This document shows positions 43,054 through 50,898 of a stretch of DNA of 64,000 nt, piece by piece; the stretch's first letter is position 1; every line of letters starts with the position of its first letter. Source of the stretch: CAYQJV01 sp964417925 (GTDB lineage: Bacteria > Hydrothermota > Tepidihabitantia > B3-TA06 > CAYQJV01); NCBI GenBank assembly GCA_964417925.1, contig CAYQJV010000006.1, positions 1 through 64,000 on the forward strand. The letters are read 5' to 3'. The translations under genes were made by a program, and so were the position numbers. The notes beneath the pieces were generated by a model. That model did not search any database and had not been told where the DNA came from. It saw only the letters and a list, made by a program, of their open reading frames with translations.

Positions 43054-43883
43054 ATAAAAAAATAGAAGAATTTAAAAAAGTAGTAGAAGCTGACGGAGTA
43101 GAAATCTTATGTGTCTACGAAGAACCTTACAGTGGTAAACTCCAGTTGTTCTGCAACTTTCCCATAGAAATGGTTAAACCTGCTCCATTCCAGCGCGAGA
43201 TTTCTACTACCCATATGCAGAGAATAGCAGAAGTAATAAGTAAAATAGAAAGGTATATAGATCCCATAGTGGTTATAAGAACAGATGAAGGGGAATACTG
43301 GACTCCAAATGGTACTCACAGACTTGAAGCAATGAAATTCTTGGGAAAGCAGAAAATAACAGGCGTATTGATTCCAGAAAAGGAAGTTGCAAATTTCATA
43401 CTTGCCCTTAACACAGAAAAAGCTCCAAATCTTAAGGAAAAATCTCTGGAGGTTATAAAACTCTATAAACAGATAATGGGAAAAATGCCTCAAACATATG
43501 AATCTGAATTTAGTTTTCAGTTTGAAGAAGCTTGTTTTATCACATTTGGACTTTTGTATGAAGAAAATCCAAGGTTCAGTGGTTCATCCTTCCATTCCTT
43601 TGTTACAAAAATAGATGAATTTCTTGAAATGCCTTTTATTGAAGCAATTGAAGAAAGGAAAAACAGAAAAGAAAAGGTAAAAGAACTTTTTGAAACCATA
43701 GTAGAGAAGGAAAAAGAACTTCAAGAACGGGGAATTAACATTCCTTTTGTAAGACAGTATATAGTCTCAAAGGCAAATCCTTATAAAAGGCTTCGTAAAA
43801 TTCCTGATGAGTTCTACACAGCCATGAATAAAATGATAGAATCGGTTAAAAGACTCTCTGCAGAGGAGTTAAAAGAGGTTTAA
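43050..43883 (+). CDS. ParB/sulfiredoxin-fold protein with helical C-terminus
   Basis: The 277-residue protein starts MNKKIEEFKK at the ATG that overlaps the mazG stop as ATGA. Residues about 45-115 form a ParB-like nuclease/CTPase fold: PAPFQREIS, IDPIVVIRTDEGEYWTPNGTHRLEA, with NGTHR matching the ParB NGxHR box. The rest is helical with no recognisable HTH. Proteins of this type are also reported as stand-alone archaeal/bacterial ParB-like proteins. It is not a partition ParB, since parA is absent. The function is unknown. Confidence 0.7.
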   Translation: MNKKIEEFKKVVEADGVEILCVYEEPYSGKLQLFCNFPIEMVKPAPFQREISTTHMQRIAEVISKIERYIDPIVVIRTDEGEYWTPNGTHRLEAMKFLGKQKITGVLIPEKEVANFILALNTEKAPNLKEKSLEVIKLYKQIMGKMPQTYESEFSFQFEEACFITFGLLYEENPRFSGSSFHSFVTKIDEFLEMPFIEAIEERKNRKEKVKELFETIVEKEKELQERGINIPFVRQYIVSKANPYKRLRKIPDEFYTAMNKMIESVKRLSAEELKEV

Positions 43884-43891
43884 CCTACCCA

Positions 43892-44488
43892 CTACTCAAA
43901 CAATATCCCTTCTGCTTTCCTCACTATGATACCACGATATAAAAAATCAACTTGTCTGAATAAAATTTCTCTATCAAAATCTACAATTGCAGATATTCCA
44001 TCACTTGGAATTATAATTTTGTATCCAAGTAGTGCTGCACTTCCTGCGGTATGAAGTACACATATATTTGCAACAGTTCCAGTGATAACGAGATTTTCTA
44101 TTTTCATAATTCTGAGAAGGTGGTCCAGAGGAGTTCCAAAGAATGCATCATAACGGAGTTTTTTAATTATATATTCCTGTGGTAAAGGTTTTAACTCTTC
44201 AATAATTTCTGCTCCCCAGGTTTCTTTTCGCGCATGTTCTCCCCATATCAAAAATTCATAATCCTCATCTTCATGCCAATCTTGGGTAAAAAATATCTTT
44301 ACTCCTTCCTTTCTTGCTCTCTCAAGAAGAGATTTAATCGGTTGAATTGCAATTTCCGCGTGAGGAACCCTTAGTTTACCTTCGGGTTTTACAAAATCAT
44401 TCTGCATGTCAATTATTAAAAGTGCGGTCTTCTCTTTCTTTAATCTTACTTCATCTATTACTCTATACTCAGGAACCTCTACTTTCAT
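43892..44488 (-). CDS. Isochorismatase-family cysteine hydrolase (nicotinamidase-like)
   Basis: The 198-residue protein has the family triad Asp27 (LLIIDMQNDF), Lys110 (YIIKKLRYDAFFGTPL) and Cys143 (GTVANICVLHTAGSA). A metal-site-like stretch, TQDWHEDED...WGEH, resembles the DxHxxxH of nicotinamidases, which deamidate nicotinamide to nicotinate in NAD salvage. PncA identity is likely but not certain, because other cysteine hydrolases share this layout. It is monocistronic, converging with the ParB-like gene. Confidence 0.8.
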   Translation of the reverse strand: MKVEVPEYRVIDEVRLKKEKTALLIIDMQNDFVKPEGKLRVPHAEIAIQPIKSLLERARKEGVKIFFTQDWHEDEDYEFLIWGEHARKETWGAEIIEELKPLPQEYIIKKLRYDAFFGTPLDHLLRIMKIENLVITGTVANICVLHTAGSAALLGYKIIIPSDGISAIVDFDREILFRQVDFLYRGIIVRKAEGILFE

Positions 44489-44509
44489 TTTTTTCCTCCT
44501 TTTTAAAGT

Positions 44510-44529
44510 AAGGATAAAGAAATATCCTT
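44510..44529. promoter_or_regulatory. Inverted repeat over the -10 box of the cysteine hydrolase gene
   Basis: AAGGATA-6 bases-TATCCTT is a perfect 7-base inverted repeat. It covers the -10 box (44511-44516), so it is a candidate operator. Confidence 0.4.
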
Positions 44530-44539
44530 AACATGTCAA
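44511..44539 (-). promoter_or_regulatory. Promoter of the cysteine hydrolase gene
   Basis: Read on the minus strand: TTGACA (44534-44539), 17-base spacer, TATCCT (44511-44516). The leader has AAGGAGG. Confidence 0.6.
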
Positions 44540-44579
44540 TCTCTTAAGACCTTCCCTATCAACGGAATCCTAAATCTTA

Positions 44580-44607
44580 TTGACTTTATAAACAAAAGTA
44601 ATATAAT
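44580..44607 (+). promoter_or_regulatory. Leaderless promoter of DUF432-mscS
   Basis: TTGACT (44580-44585), 16-base spacer, perfect TATAAT (44602-44607), 6 bases, then ATG at 44614. Confidence 0.8.
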
Positions 44608-44613
44608 ATAGAA

Positions 44614-45351
44614 ATGACCAAAATAAATACTAAAAACAACGCAGTATATGGAATTTACTCTCCACCTTTTAAAATAAAAAGAAAAAATTTTATAATTGAA
44701 GTAAAAAAAGAAAAAGACAGTATAATGTACACAAGGATTTCTTCAAAAGAAAAAGTAGAAAAAATAATACTGGCAAGTGAAGGAACTATTGTAATTAATC
44801 CTATTGAACCTGTAAATAAACCTAAGGAGATAACTCCATATCTCCTCGTAGAGTTTGAAAATAAAATATTAATAGAACCTAAATTAACTCAAAAAGTATT
44901 TATAACTTTCCCTATAGAAATAGGAGTTTTTATAAAAAAAGATAAAAAGATTGAGATAGTAGATATAATCTCCACTATAAAACAGAAGTATACATTGTAC
45001 GGCGATATAAAAGATGGAACGGTATGCAGGTACTGGAAAAGTGAAACATTTTTTAAACTTATTTACACAGATCCTTTGGAAAAAGGAATAATGGAACTTG
45101 ATATTTCAAATACCACAGATGAATGGATTGACACAGGAATGGCTGTTTTTGATGCTTATGGAATGAAGATATATTACAATGATAAATTGGTCTCAATGAA
45201 AGCTAAAATGCGAATATTGGGTAAGGAACTTGCTGAAACTGAATTTAAGGATGCCCCTATGGAAAAGAATATGAAAAAATCCATTGAACTCTACCAAGTA
45301 AAGAAGTTACCTATGATCAGAAAAAAATTTATAATGGAATGGGGAATATAA
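44614..45351 (+). CDS. DUF432 family protein
   Basis: The 245-residue soluble protein is beta-rich, with YGIYSPPFKIKRKNF near its start and VCRYWKSETFF in the middle, as in the DUF432 family. As I recall, that family is best known from archaea, where it is encoded beside MscS-type channels. Here too it overlaps an mscS gene by 13 bases. A regulatory or accessory role for the channel is inferred from that conserved pairing. There is no signal peptide or membrane segment, and the start is leaderless. Confidence 0.7.
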   Translation: MTKINTKNNAVYGIYSPPFKIKRKNFIIEVKKEKDSIMYTRISSKEKVEKIILASEGTIVINPIEPVNKPKEITPYLLVEFENKILIEPKLTQKVFITFPIEIGVFIKKDKKIEIVDIISTIKQKYTLYGDIKDGTVCRYWKSETFFKLIYTDPLEKGIMELDISNTTDEWIDTGMAVFDAYGMKIYYNDKLVSMKAKMRILGKELAETEFKDAPMEKNMKKSIELYQVKKLPMIRKKFIMEWGI

Positions 45352-46157
45352 TTTTTAAAAAGATAATATTTGGCTCGATAAGTATATTTGACATTTTTAT
45401 CTCTGCATTAATTATTGCCTCTGCTATAGTAATAGCAAAAATAATTGCCGTCAACTTAAGAAGGTACCTACAGGAAAAGATTGAAAAAACGAAGCTTGAT
45501 ATTTTTATAAAGATTATCTACTACTCTATAATTACTGTAGCAGTGGTTGTTACCCTCCCTATAGTAGGTATAAATCTTTCAGGACTCCTCGTTGCAGGAG
45601 GAATTACAGGAATAATAATTGGATTTGCAAGCCAAAAAATAGTGGGTAATTTAATATCAGGAATATTTTTGATGCTAGAAAGACCTGTTAAGATAGGACA
45701 ACAGATAAATGTGGATGGTGTATCAGGTTATGTTGAGGATATAAAAATGCTTTCTACCACTATAAGAACCTATGATGGAATATTCGTAAGAATACCTAAT
45801 GAAAAGGTGTTTACAACCAGCATAACCAATTATGTAGCCCACGTGGCAAGAAGATTTGAATACACCATTGGTATAAGATACAGTGATGATGCAGAAAAGG
45901 CAATAGAAGTGATTAAGAGTGTTATAGAAGAACATCCTTTTGCACTAAAAAATCCTGCTCCTCAAGTTTTTGTAGATAATCTTGGAGATAGTTCAGTAAA
46001 TATTCTTGTAAAGATATGGGCTCCTGTAACTGAATGGTACGGAGTTAAAACAGAACTTTTATGGAAAATAAAAAAGACCCTTGAAGAGAAAGGAATAGAA
46101 ATTCCATTCCCCCAAAGAGTTATATGGTTTGCAGATAAGAAAAAGCCTAAAAAATGA
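45339..46157 (+). CDS. mscS: Small-conductance mechanosensitive channel (MscS family)
   Basis: The 272-residue protein has three N-terminal transmembrane helices. The pore-lining TM3 contains GLLVAGGITGIIIGFASQKIVGNLISGIFLMLERP, seen here as GITGIIIGFASQK and GNLISGIFLML, with the Gly/Ala packing typical of MscS. The beta domain (GQQINVDGVSGYVEDIKMLSTTIR in outline) and the alpha/beta cytosolic vestibule follow. It opens under membrane tension and releases solutes in osmotic downshock. It is translated in overlap with DUF432. Confidence 0.95.
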   Translation: MGNIIFKKIIFGSISIFDIFISALIIASAIVIAKIIAVNLRRYLQEKIEKTKLDIFIKIIYYSIITVAVVVTLPIVGINLSGLLVAGGITGIIIGFASQKIVGNLISGIFLMLERPVKIGQQINVDGVSGYVEDIKMLSTTIRTYDGIFVRIPNEKVFTTSITNYVAHVARRFEYTIGIRYSDDAEKAIEVIKSVIEEHPFALKNPAPQVFVDNLGDSSVNILVKIWAPVTEWYGVKTELLWKIKKTLEEKGIEIPFPQRVIWFADKKKPKK

Positions 46158-46161
46158 TCAC

Positions 46162-47100
46162 TTAATCTTTAAGATGAAATTCAATTACATCCCCATCTTC
46201 TAACACATGTTCTTTGGAGACCCTTATTCCATTTTTATTCCACAATCTTGCATATAAAAGTCTCTTTGCAAAATCCTTATGTAACCTTTTCGCAGCATCC
46301 AAAACCGTGCTTTCTTTTTTAAGCACAAGTGGATTTTCAAAATCGGGTGTTTTACCTGGAGGCTTTGTATAAACCCTTATTAAATTGAGTTTCTCAAAAA
46401 TCTCCTTTTTTAAATGTTTAAGTGAATCTTCTTCAAAAATAGAAACTTTAATAAAATGATTTCTTATTATCCCGAGTTCTCTTGCTATTTCTATGTTATC
46501 TTTTGCTTCTTCTAAATCCACTTTTGTAAAAATTTTTATCTTAAGGTGATCTGAAAGTCCTGTTAATTGAATAAGTTTCTCTGTCTCTTCTATATCTTCA
46601 ATAAGGGTGTTAGAAGAAGCATCTACTGTCACAAGAAGCATATCACTATTTATTGCTATTCCTTTTTGCCATCCTTCAAAGTGTTCTTCTGAAAAAGGAG
46701 GCAAATCTACCATTTGTATCCTAACATTCTCATAACGCATGATTCCTACTTCAGGTTTAGTAGTGGAAAAAGGGTAATCCGCTACTAAAGCATTTGCTCC
46801 TGTAAGTCTATTAAAAAGAGCAGATTTCCCAGAGTTGGGTAATCCAAATAGGACTACCTGTGCAGCTTCTTCTTTTGGTATACTGTAAAGCGTTTCCTTT
46901 CTACTTTTTGCGCTTTTTTCTTCTTCTCGCATTAATTTAGAAAGTTTCTGTTTCAAAATGCCGTAAAGCTTTTCAGTTCCTTTATGTTTTGGCATCACCG
47001 CGATCATTTCTTTTAAATATTTGATTTTTTCCTCCCTTGTTTTTGCCTCTCTAAATTTCTTCTCTACCTCAAAATATTGAGGGGGAAGGTTTGCAGGCAT
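46162..47100 (-). CDS. DRG/Obg-like GTPase with TGS domain
   Basis: The 312-residue protein has a helical N-terminus (residues 1-75), a G domain with GLPNSGKS (G1), YPFSTTKPEVG (the G2 region typical of Obg/DRG proteins), DLPPF (G3) and TKVD (G4), and a C-terminal TGS domain (VLDAAKRLHKDF, then EDGDVIEFH). This is the layout of the DRG proteins of archaea and eukaryotes, which act on ribosomes, rather than bacterial ObgE or YchF. ATG lies just after the ferredoxin terminator U-run, with no ribosome site and no clear promoter, so how it is expressed is unclear. Confidence 0.85.
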   Translation of the reverse strand: MPANLPPQYFEVEKKFREAKTREEKIKYLKEMIAVMPKHKGTEKLYGILKQKLSKLMREEEKSAKSRKETLYSIPKEEAAQVVLFGLPNSGKSALFNRLTGANALVADYPFSTTKPEVGIMRYENVRIQMVDLPPFSEEHFEGWQKGIAINSDMLLVTVDASSNTLIEDIEETEKLIQLTGLSDHLKIKIFTKVDLEEAKDNIEIARELGIIRNHFIKVSIFEEDSLKHLKKEIFEKLNLIRVYTKPPGKTPDFENPLVLKKESTVLDAAKRLHKDFAKRLLYARLWNKNGIRVSKEHVLEDGDVIEFHLKD

Positions 47101-47107
47101 TTTTAAA

Positions 47108-47135
47108 ATAAAAAAGGGCGCGCAGAGGCGCCCTT
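47108..47135 (-). terminator. Intrinsic terminator after the ferredoxin gene
   Basis: AAGGGCGC and GCGCCCTT form a perfect 8-base stem (47114-47135) with a 6-base loop. Read on the minus strand it is followed by a T-rich run (TTTTATTTT). The DRG-like gene begins just beyond it. Confidence 0.9.
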
Positions 47136-47138
47136 GAA

Positions 47139-47324
47139 TTATTCAACTATTATTGCTTGGGTGGGGCAAGAGTCCTTTGCTTCATTTACGCAGTTTTCTT
47201 CATCAGCATTTTCTGGCTGCTTTTTAACCTTTGCTTTATCATCTACCAACTCAAATATATCCGGGCAGAGATCAGAACATACCCCACAACCAATGCATGC
47301 ATCTTCATCTATTTTAACTGTCAT
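47139..47324 (-). CDS. 4Fe-4S ferredoxin
   Basis: The 61-residue protein has the single-cluster ferredoxin pattern C-IG-C-GV-C-SDL-CP near the N-terminus and a distal CPTQAI. Only four Cys are positioned to bind one [4Fe-4S] cluster; the distal Cys takes the place of the usual second motif. It resembles the small acidic ferredoxins of Thermotoga and Pyrococcus. It is probably a soluble electron carrier for pyruvate- or oxoacid-ferredoxin enzymes. The gene has its own promoter, AAGGAGG site and terminator. Confidence 0.95.
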   Translation of the reverse strand: MTVKIDEDACIGCGVCSDLCPDIFELVDDKAKVKKQPENADEENCVNEAKDSCPTQAIIVE

Positions 47325-47355
47325 CCTCTACCTCCTTTTTTAGGTTTTTTGAAAA

Positions 47356-47383
47356 ATTATATTCATTTAATTTTTAAAGTCAA
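47356..47383 (-). promoter_or_regulatory. Promoter of the ferredoxin gene
   Basis: Read on the minus strand: TTGACT (47378-47383), 16-base spacer, TATAAT (47356-47361). The leader carries AAGGAGG. Confidence 0.8.
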
Positions 47384-47392
47384 ATTTAAAAA

Positions 47393-48253
47393 TTATTTAC
47401 CCTTCTTAAGCAACTCCTTAAGAGAAGGTCCTATTCTTACCAACCCCCCTTCTGTAATCTCCATGAAATGAGTTTCAGTATCATGCCCACATAACCTACA
47501 TCCATCTATTCTAAAAAGCCTCACCATCTCACCTATTGGTTTTTTGTAAAGATTCTCATCGTATCTTGACATAATTATCTTTTTTGAAAGTACCATTGTG
47601 CAGTCCACTATATGAGAAACTGCATATCCTCCTGCTGCTTCTGCTGAAAGTTCTTCATGAGAGGAGCGTTTCTGAGAAACAAATAGAGCGGTTTGATACC
47701 ACTTTTTTAAGAAATTAAAAAGTTGTCTTACAAAAACTCTTGCAAGCATCTCCTTGTGCTCATAAAGTCCTGTCACTGAATCTACCACAACATTTTTAAC
47801 CTTATATTTCTTTATCACATAGGCAAGAGTATCAAGAAGTGTTGGCATATCTTCTCTTAAAGAAGTGTGGGATGCAGCATCAATGATTATTATATTTTCC
47901 TCTATCGCAGAATAATTCACACCCATGGCTCTTGCCCTTTCCTTCAACCCCATTGATAGAAAGACAGCAGGGGTCTCAACAGTTATAAATGCTACAGATT
48001 CTCCTTTAGAAGCCTGGGTAATTGTAAACTGCTCCACCATTAATGATTTTCCAGTATCCGAAACCCCTGTCAAGTTTATCACTGCATATCTGGGAATACC
48101 TCCAAGTATAACCTTTCTTACCTTTCCTTTATCAATGGTAGATGTAAAGAAAAGCGAATCAAGCCCTTCTATTCCTGTTTCCACCCCTTCAAGTCTTGGA
48201 GTTTTCTTTCCTATGTCTGTTAAAGTATGAATACTTTCTTCTATAACACCCAT
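47393..48253 (-). CDS. KaiC-like RecA-superfamily ATPase
   Basis: The 286-residue protein starts MGVIEESIHTLTD after AAGGAGG; an in-frame upstream ATG at 48340 precedes the promoter and is rejected. The RecA/KaiC core has GIEGLDSLFF, Walker A GVSDTGKS, VAFITVETP, Walker B KNVVVDSVTGLY and FVSQKRSSHEE. A C-terminal CRLCGHDTETHFMEI with CxxC could bind a metal. It is a single-domain KaiC-like protein of the kind common in archaea, and its role (signal transduction or transcription) is unknown. It is transcribed divergently from the CoA ligase genes. Confidence 0.8.
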   Translation of the reverse strand: MGVIEESIHTLTDIGKKTPRLEGVETGIEGLDSLFFTSTIDKGKVRKVILGGIPRYAVINLTGVSDTGKSLMVEQFTITQASKGESVAFITVETPAVFLSMGLKERARAMGVNYSAIEENIIIIDAASHTSLREDMPTLLDTLAYVIKKYKVKNVVVDSVTGLYEHKEMLARVFVRQLFNFLKKWYQTALFVSQKRSSHEELSAEAAGGYAVSHIVDCTMVLSKKIIMSRYDENLYKKPIGEMVRLFRIDGCRLCGHDTETHFMEITEGGLVRIGPSLKELLKKGK

Positions 48254-48293
48254 TTTTCCTCCTTGATATTTAGGATTTAAGAAATCTGTTTTA

Positions 48294-48321
48294 ATTATAA
48301 ACATGTGTTTTTTCCTGTCAA
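48294..48321 (-). promoter_or_regulatory. Promoter of the KaiC-like gene
   Basis: Read on the minus strand: TTGACA (48316-48321), 16-base spacer, perfect TATAAT (48294-48299). The leader is about 35 bases with AAGGAGG. Its -35 is 12 bases from the -35 of the divergent ligase promoter. Confidence 0.8.
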
Positions 48322-48333
48322 GCATAGATTTCC

Positions 48334-48361
48334 TTGACACCTCCTCGTATAGAGATATAAT
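48334..48361 (+). promoter_or_regulatory. Promoter of the acyl-CoA ligase genes
   Basis: TTGACA (48334-48339), 16-base spacer, perfect TATAAT (48356-48361). AAGGAGG lies ahead of ATG 48381. Confidence 0.8.
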
Positions 48362-48380
48362 AATTCCAAAAAGGAGGAAA

Positions 48381-49931
48381 ATGGCAAGACTCTTTGAGTA
48401 TCAAAGTAAAAAAATTTTAAAAGATGTTGGAATAAAAATTCCAGCAGGAGATGTTGCAAATAGTCCTGAGCAGGCAGTGGAGATTGCAGAAAAAATAGGG
48501 TATCCTGTGGTTTTAAAAGTTCAAGTTTGGGAAAAAGAACGCAAGAAAAAAGGAGGAATTGAGTTTGCAGAAACTCCTGAAGAAGTAAAGGAAAAGGCAA
48601 AAAGTCTTTTAGGAAAACAATGGGAGGAGTTTACTGTAAAGGAAATTCTCGTTGAAAAGAAGATAGCTATCGCTCAGGAAATGTTTGCAGGAATAATCAT
48701 TGATGATAGAGAAAAGAAACCTCTTCTTGTATTCAGTCCTGTAGGAGGAACGGGTATTGAAGAAATAGCTAAAAAATATCCTGAAAAAATAGTTAAAACT
48801 CATATTGACCCGCTTGAAGGTTTTTACTCCTTCCAAGCAAGAGAACTATTGAGGAGAACAGGAATAAAGGGAAAAACTCTTTTAAAAGTTGCAAACACAC
48901 TCGCCCTTCTTTATCGCGCAATGAAATCTTATGATGCAAGGTCACTTGAAATAAATCCTCTTGTCTTAAGTGAAGATGGAGATGTAATTGCTCTTGATGC
49001 CCATATTGTAATTGATGACTATGCGGTTTACAGACATCCTGAACTCGGAATAGAAATAGCAAGAGAATTTTCAAGACCTCCAACAGAACTTGAAAAGATA
49101 GCCTATGAGGTTGAAAAAAATGATTACAGAGGAACATTCTATTTCTTCCAGATGGTCACAAAAGTTCCGCCTGATAAAAAACACATAGGTTTCCATGGAG
49201 CAGGTGGTGGAGGTTCAATGATGTCAGCTGATGCTGTTTTATCGGTTGGTTTCAAAATAGCAAATTTTACAGATACAAGTGGAAACCCTCCCTCATCAAA
49301 GGTTTACAGAGCTGCAAAAATAATCCTATCTCAACCAAACATCGTTGGATACTTTGCCTCAGGCTCAGGCCTTGCCTCTCAGGAACAGTTTCATTCTGCA
49401 AGAGGATTTGTTAAAGCATTCTTGGAAGAGGAAATTGATATTCCCGCGGTTTTAAGACTTGGAGGAAACTACGAAGAGGTAGCTATAGAGATACTATCAA
49501 AGTATCTCAAAAACTATAAAGTTGAAGGATATGGAAAGGATGACTCGCCCCAGTTTTGTGCAGAAAGACTTAAAAAACTCGTTGAAGAAAACGGTTATAA
49601 AATGCATAAGGTCAAACCTCATAAAGAGTTTGTACCAAAAGGAGATGAATATAAAATAGAAACTTTAACCGGAACTATTTATATTGATCATAATGTATGT
49701 GCTCTCTGCGATAAAAAACCTTGTGTTTCTGCATGTAACTATGGAGTATTGAAGATTGAAAACGGAAAACCTGTTCTTGCGATACCCGCTGAGGATGCAA
49801 AAAAAGGAAAATGCGTGGAATGTCTTGCCTGTGAAATTGCATGCAGATTTGAAGGTAAAAATGCTCTGTATATTCATCTACCAATTCCAGGCCTTTCAGA
49901 ATACAGAGAAAAGATAATAAAGGAGGTATAA
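48381..49931 (+). CDS. Succinyl-CoA synthetase beta-like subunit fused to a 2[4Fe-4S] domain
   Basis: The 516-residue protein starts MARLFEYQSKKIL after AAGGAGG. Residues 1-240 form the SucC ATP-grasp domain (YPVVLKVQV, FSPVGGTGIEEIA, LEINPLVLSEDG), and about 245-425 the CoA-ligase domain (HGAGGGGSMMSADAVL). The last ~85 residues are extra: a ferredoxin-like domain with CALCDKKPCVSAC and CVECLACEIAC, enough ligands for two [4Fe-4S] clusters. Ordinary SucC has about 390 residues and no cluster. Paired with a SucD-like alpha subunit 2 bases downstream, it should make or use an acyl-CoA with ATP. The cluster suggests contact with a ferredoxin-linked oxidoreductase. The substrate is not established. 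Confidence 0.85.
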   Translation: MARLFEYQSKKILKDVGIKIPAGDVANSPEQAVEIAEKIGYPVVLKVQVWEKERKKKGGIEFAETPEEVKEKAKSLLGKQWEEFTVKEILVEKKIAIAQEMFAGIIIDDREKKPLLVFSPVGGTGIEEIAKKYPEKIVKTHIDPLEGFYSFQARELLRRTGIKGKTLLKVANTLALLYRAMKSYDARSLEINPLVLSEDGDVIALDAHIVIDDYAVYRHPELGIEIAREFSRPPTELEKIAYEVEKNDYRGTFYFFQMVTKVPPDKKHIGFHGAGGGGSMMSADAVLSVGFKIANFTDTSGNPPSSKVYRAAKIILSQPNIVGYFASGSGLASQEQFHSARGFVKAFLEEEIDIPAVLRLGGNYEEVAIEILSKYLKNYKVEGYGKDDSPQFCAERLKKLVEENGYKMHKVKPHKEFVPKGDEYKIETLTGTIYIDHNVCALCDKKPCVSACNYGVLKIENGKPVLAIPAEDAKKGKCVECLACEIACRFEGKNALYIHLPIPGLSEYREKIIKEV

Positions 49932-49933
49932 AA

Positions 49934-50824
49934 ATGGCAATTTTAATCAATGAAAACACAAAAGTTCTTGTCCAAGGAATAACTGGAAGGGAAGGTATGA
50001 CAAGAACGAAATTAATGAAGGAGTATGGGACAAAGGTAGTTGCAGGAGTAACTCCTGGAAAAGGAGGAACCGAAGTCTTTGGAGTCCCGGTGTTTGACAC
50101 AGTTTATGAAGCCGTTGAGAAAGTCGGAGAAATTGACGCATCGGTTGTGTTTGTTCCTGCTCCTTTAGTAAAAGAGGCTGCACTTGAAGCAATAGATGCA
50201 GGAGTAAAATTACTGCTTTTGGTACCCGATAGAGTTCCAATCCATGATGTCTTAGAAATTGCCTCCTTTGCAGAAAAGAAAAAAGCAAGATTTATAGGTC
50301 CAAATACCCTGGGTATCTTAAGCCCTGGAAAGGCAGTACTTGGAATGATAGGAGGAAGAGCATTAACTGCGAAAGAATGGTTCAAACCAGGACCTGTAGG
50401 AGTGACATCAAGAAGTGGGGGAATAACATCTGCGATGTCTTATTATATAACAAAGGCAGGATTTGGAGAATCAACCATAATCCATGTAGGAGGAGATGCA
50501 GTTGTTGGTCTTCCCCATCCAGAGGTATGCAAACTATTTGAAAAGGACCCTGAAACAAAAGTTATTGTAATGTTCGGCGAAATAGGAACAACCCAGGAGG
50601 AGCAGGTTGCAGAAATGATAAAAAAAGATGAACTTACAAAACCTGTAATTGCATTTATTGGAGGAAAATCTGCCAAAAAAGGAACAAGATTCTCCCATGC
50701 AGGAGCAATTGTGGAAGGAGAAAGAGGTTCCTATGAAAGTAAGGTAAATGCATTAAAAGAGGCAGGAGCAATTGTCGTAGAAAACATAACAGAAATACCA
50801 GAAAAGGTAAAAGAAGTACTTTAA
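49934..50824 (+). CDS. sucD: Succinyl-CoA synthetase alpha-like subunit
   Basis: The 296-residue protein has the CoA-binding Rossmann domain (TKVLVQGITGREGM, then AGVTPGKGGTEVFGVPVFDTV). The ligase domain has SRSGGITSAMSYYI and the phospho-histidine loop FSHAGAIVEGE, where His is transiently phosphorylated during catalysis. The length is that of SucD. It forms a heterodimer or heterotetramer with the preceding beta-like subunit, whose stop codon overlaps its ribosome site region. SucD, CcsB or a related acyl-CoA ligase are all possible; the substrate is uncertain. Confidence 0.88.
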   Translation: MAILINENTKVLVQGITGREGMTRTKLMKEYGTKVVAGVTPGKGGTEVFGVPVFDTVYEAVEKVGEIDASVVFVPAPLVKEAALEAIDAGVKLLLLVPDRVPIHDVLEIASFAEKKKARFIGPNTLGILSPGKAVLGMIGGRALTAKEWFKPGPVGVTSRSGGITSAMSYYITKAGFGESTIIHVGGDAVVGLPHPEVCKLFEKDPETKVIVMFGEIGTTQEEQVAEMIKKDELTKPVIAFIGGKSAKKGTRFSHAGAIVEGERGSYESKVNALKEAGAIVVENITEIPEKVKEVL

Positions 50825-50898
50825 ATCCATAAGGAGAAAAAATACAACTATTAAAAAGACAGGTTATTTATTCGCTAACATGTTAAGTTAACTTCTTG

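Noticed and set aside
48303..48380. N-terminal extension of the CoA ligase beta subunit from ATG 48303
   Set aside because: That ATG lies upstream of and across the promoter; the AAGGAGG-ATG at 48381 fits the family start.
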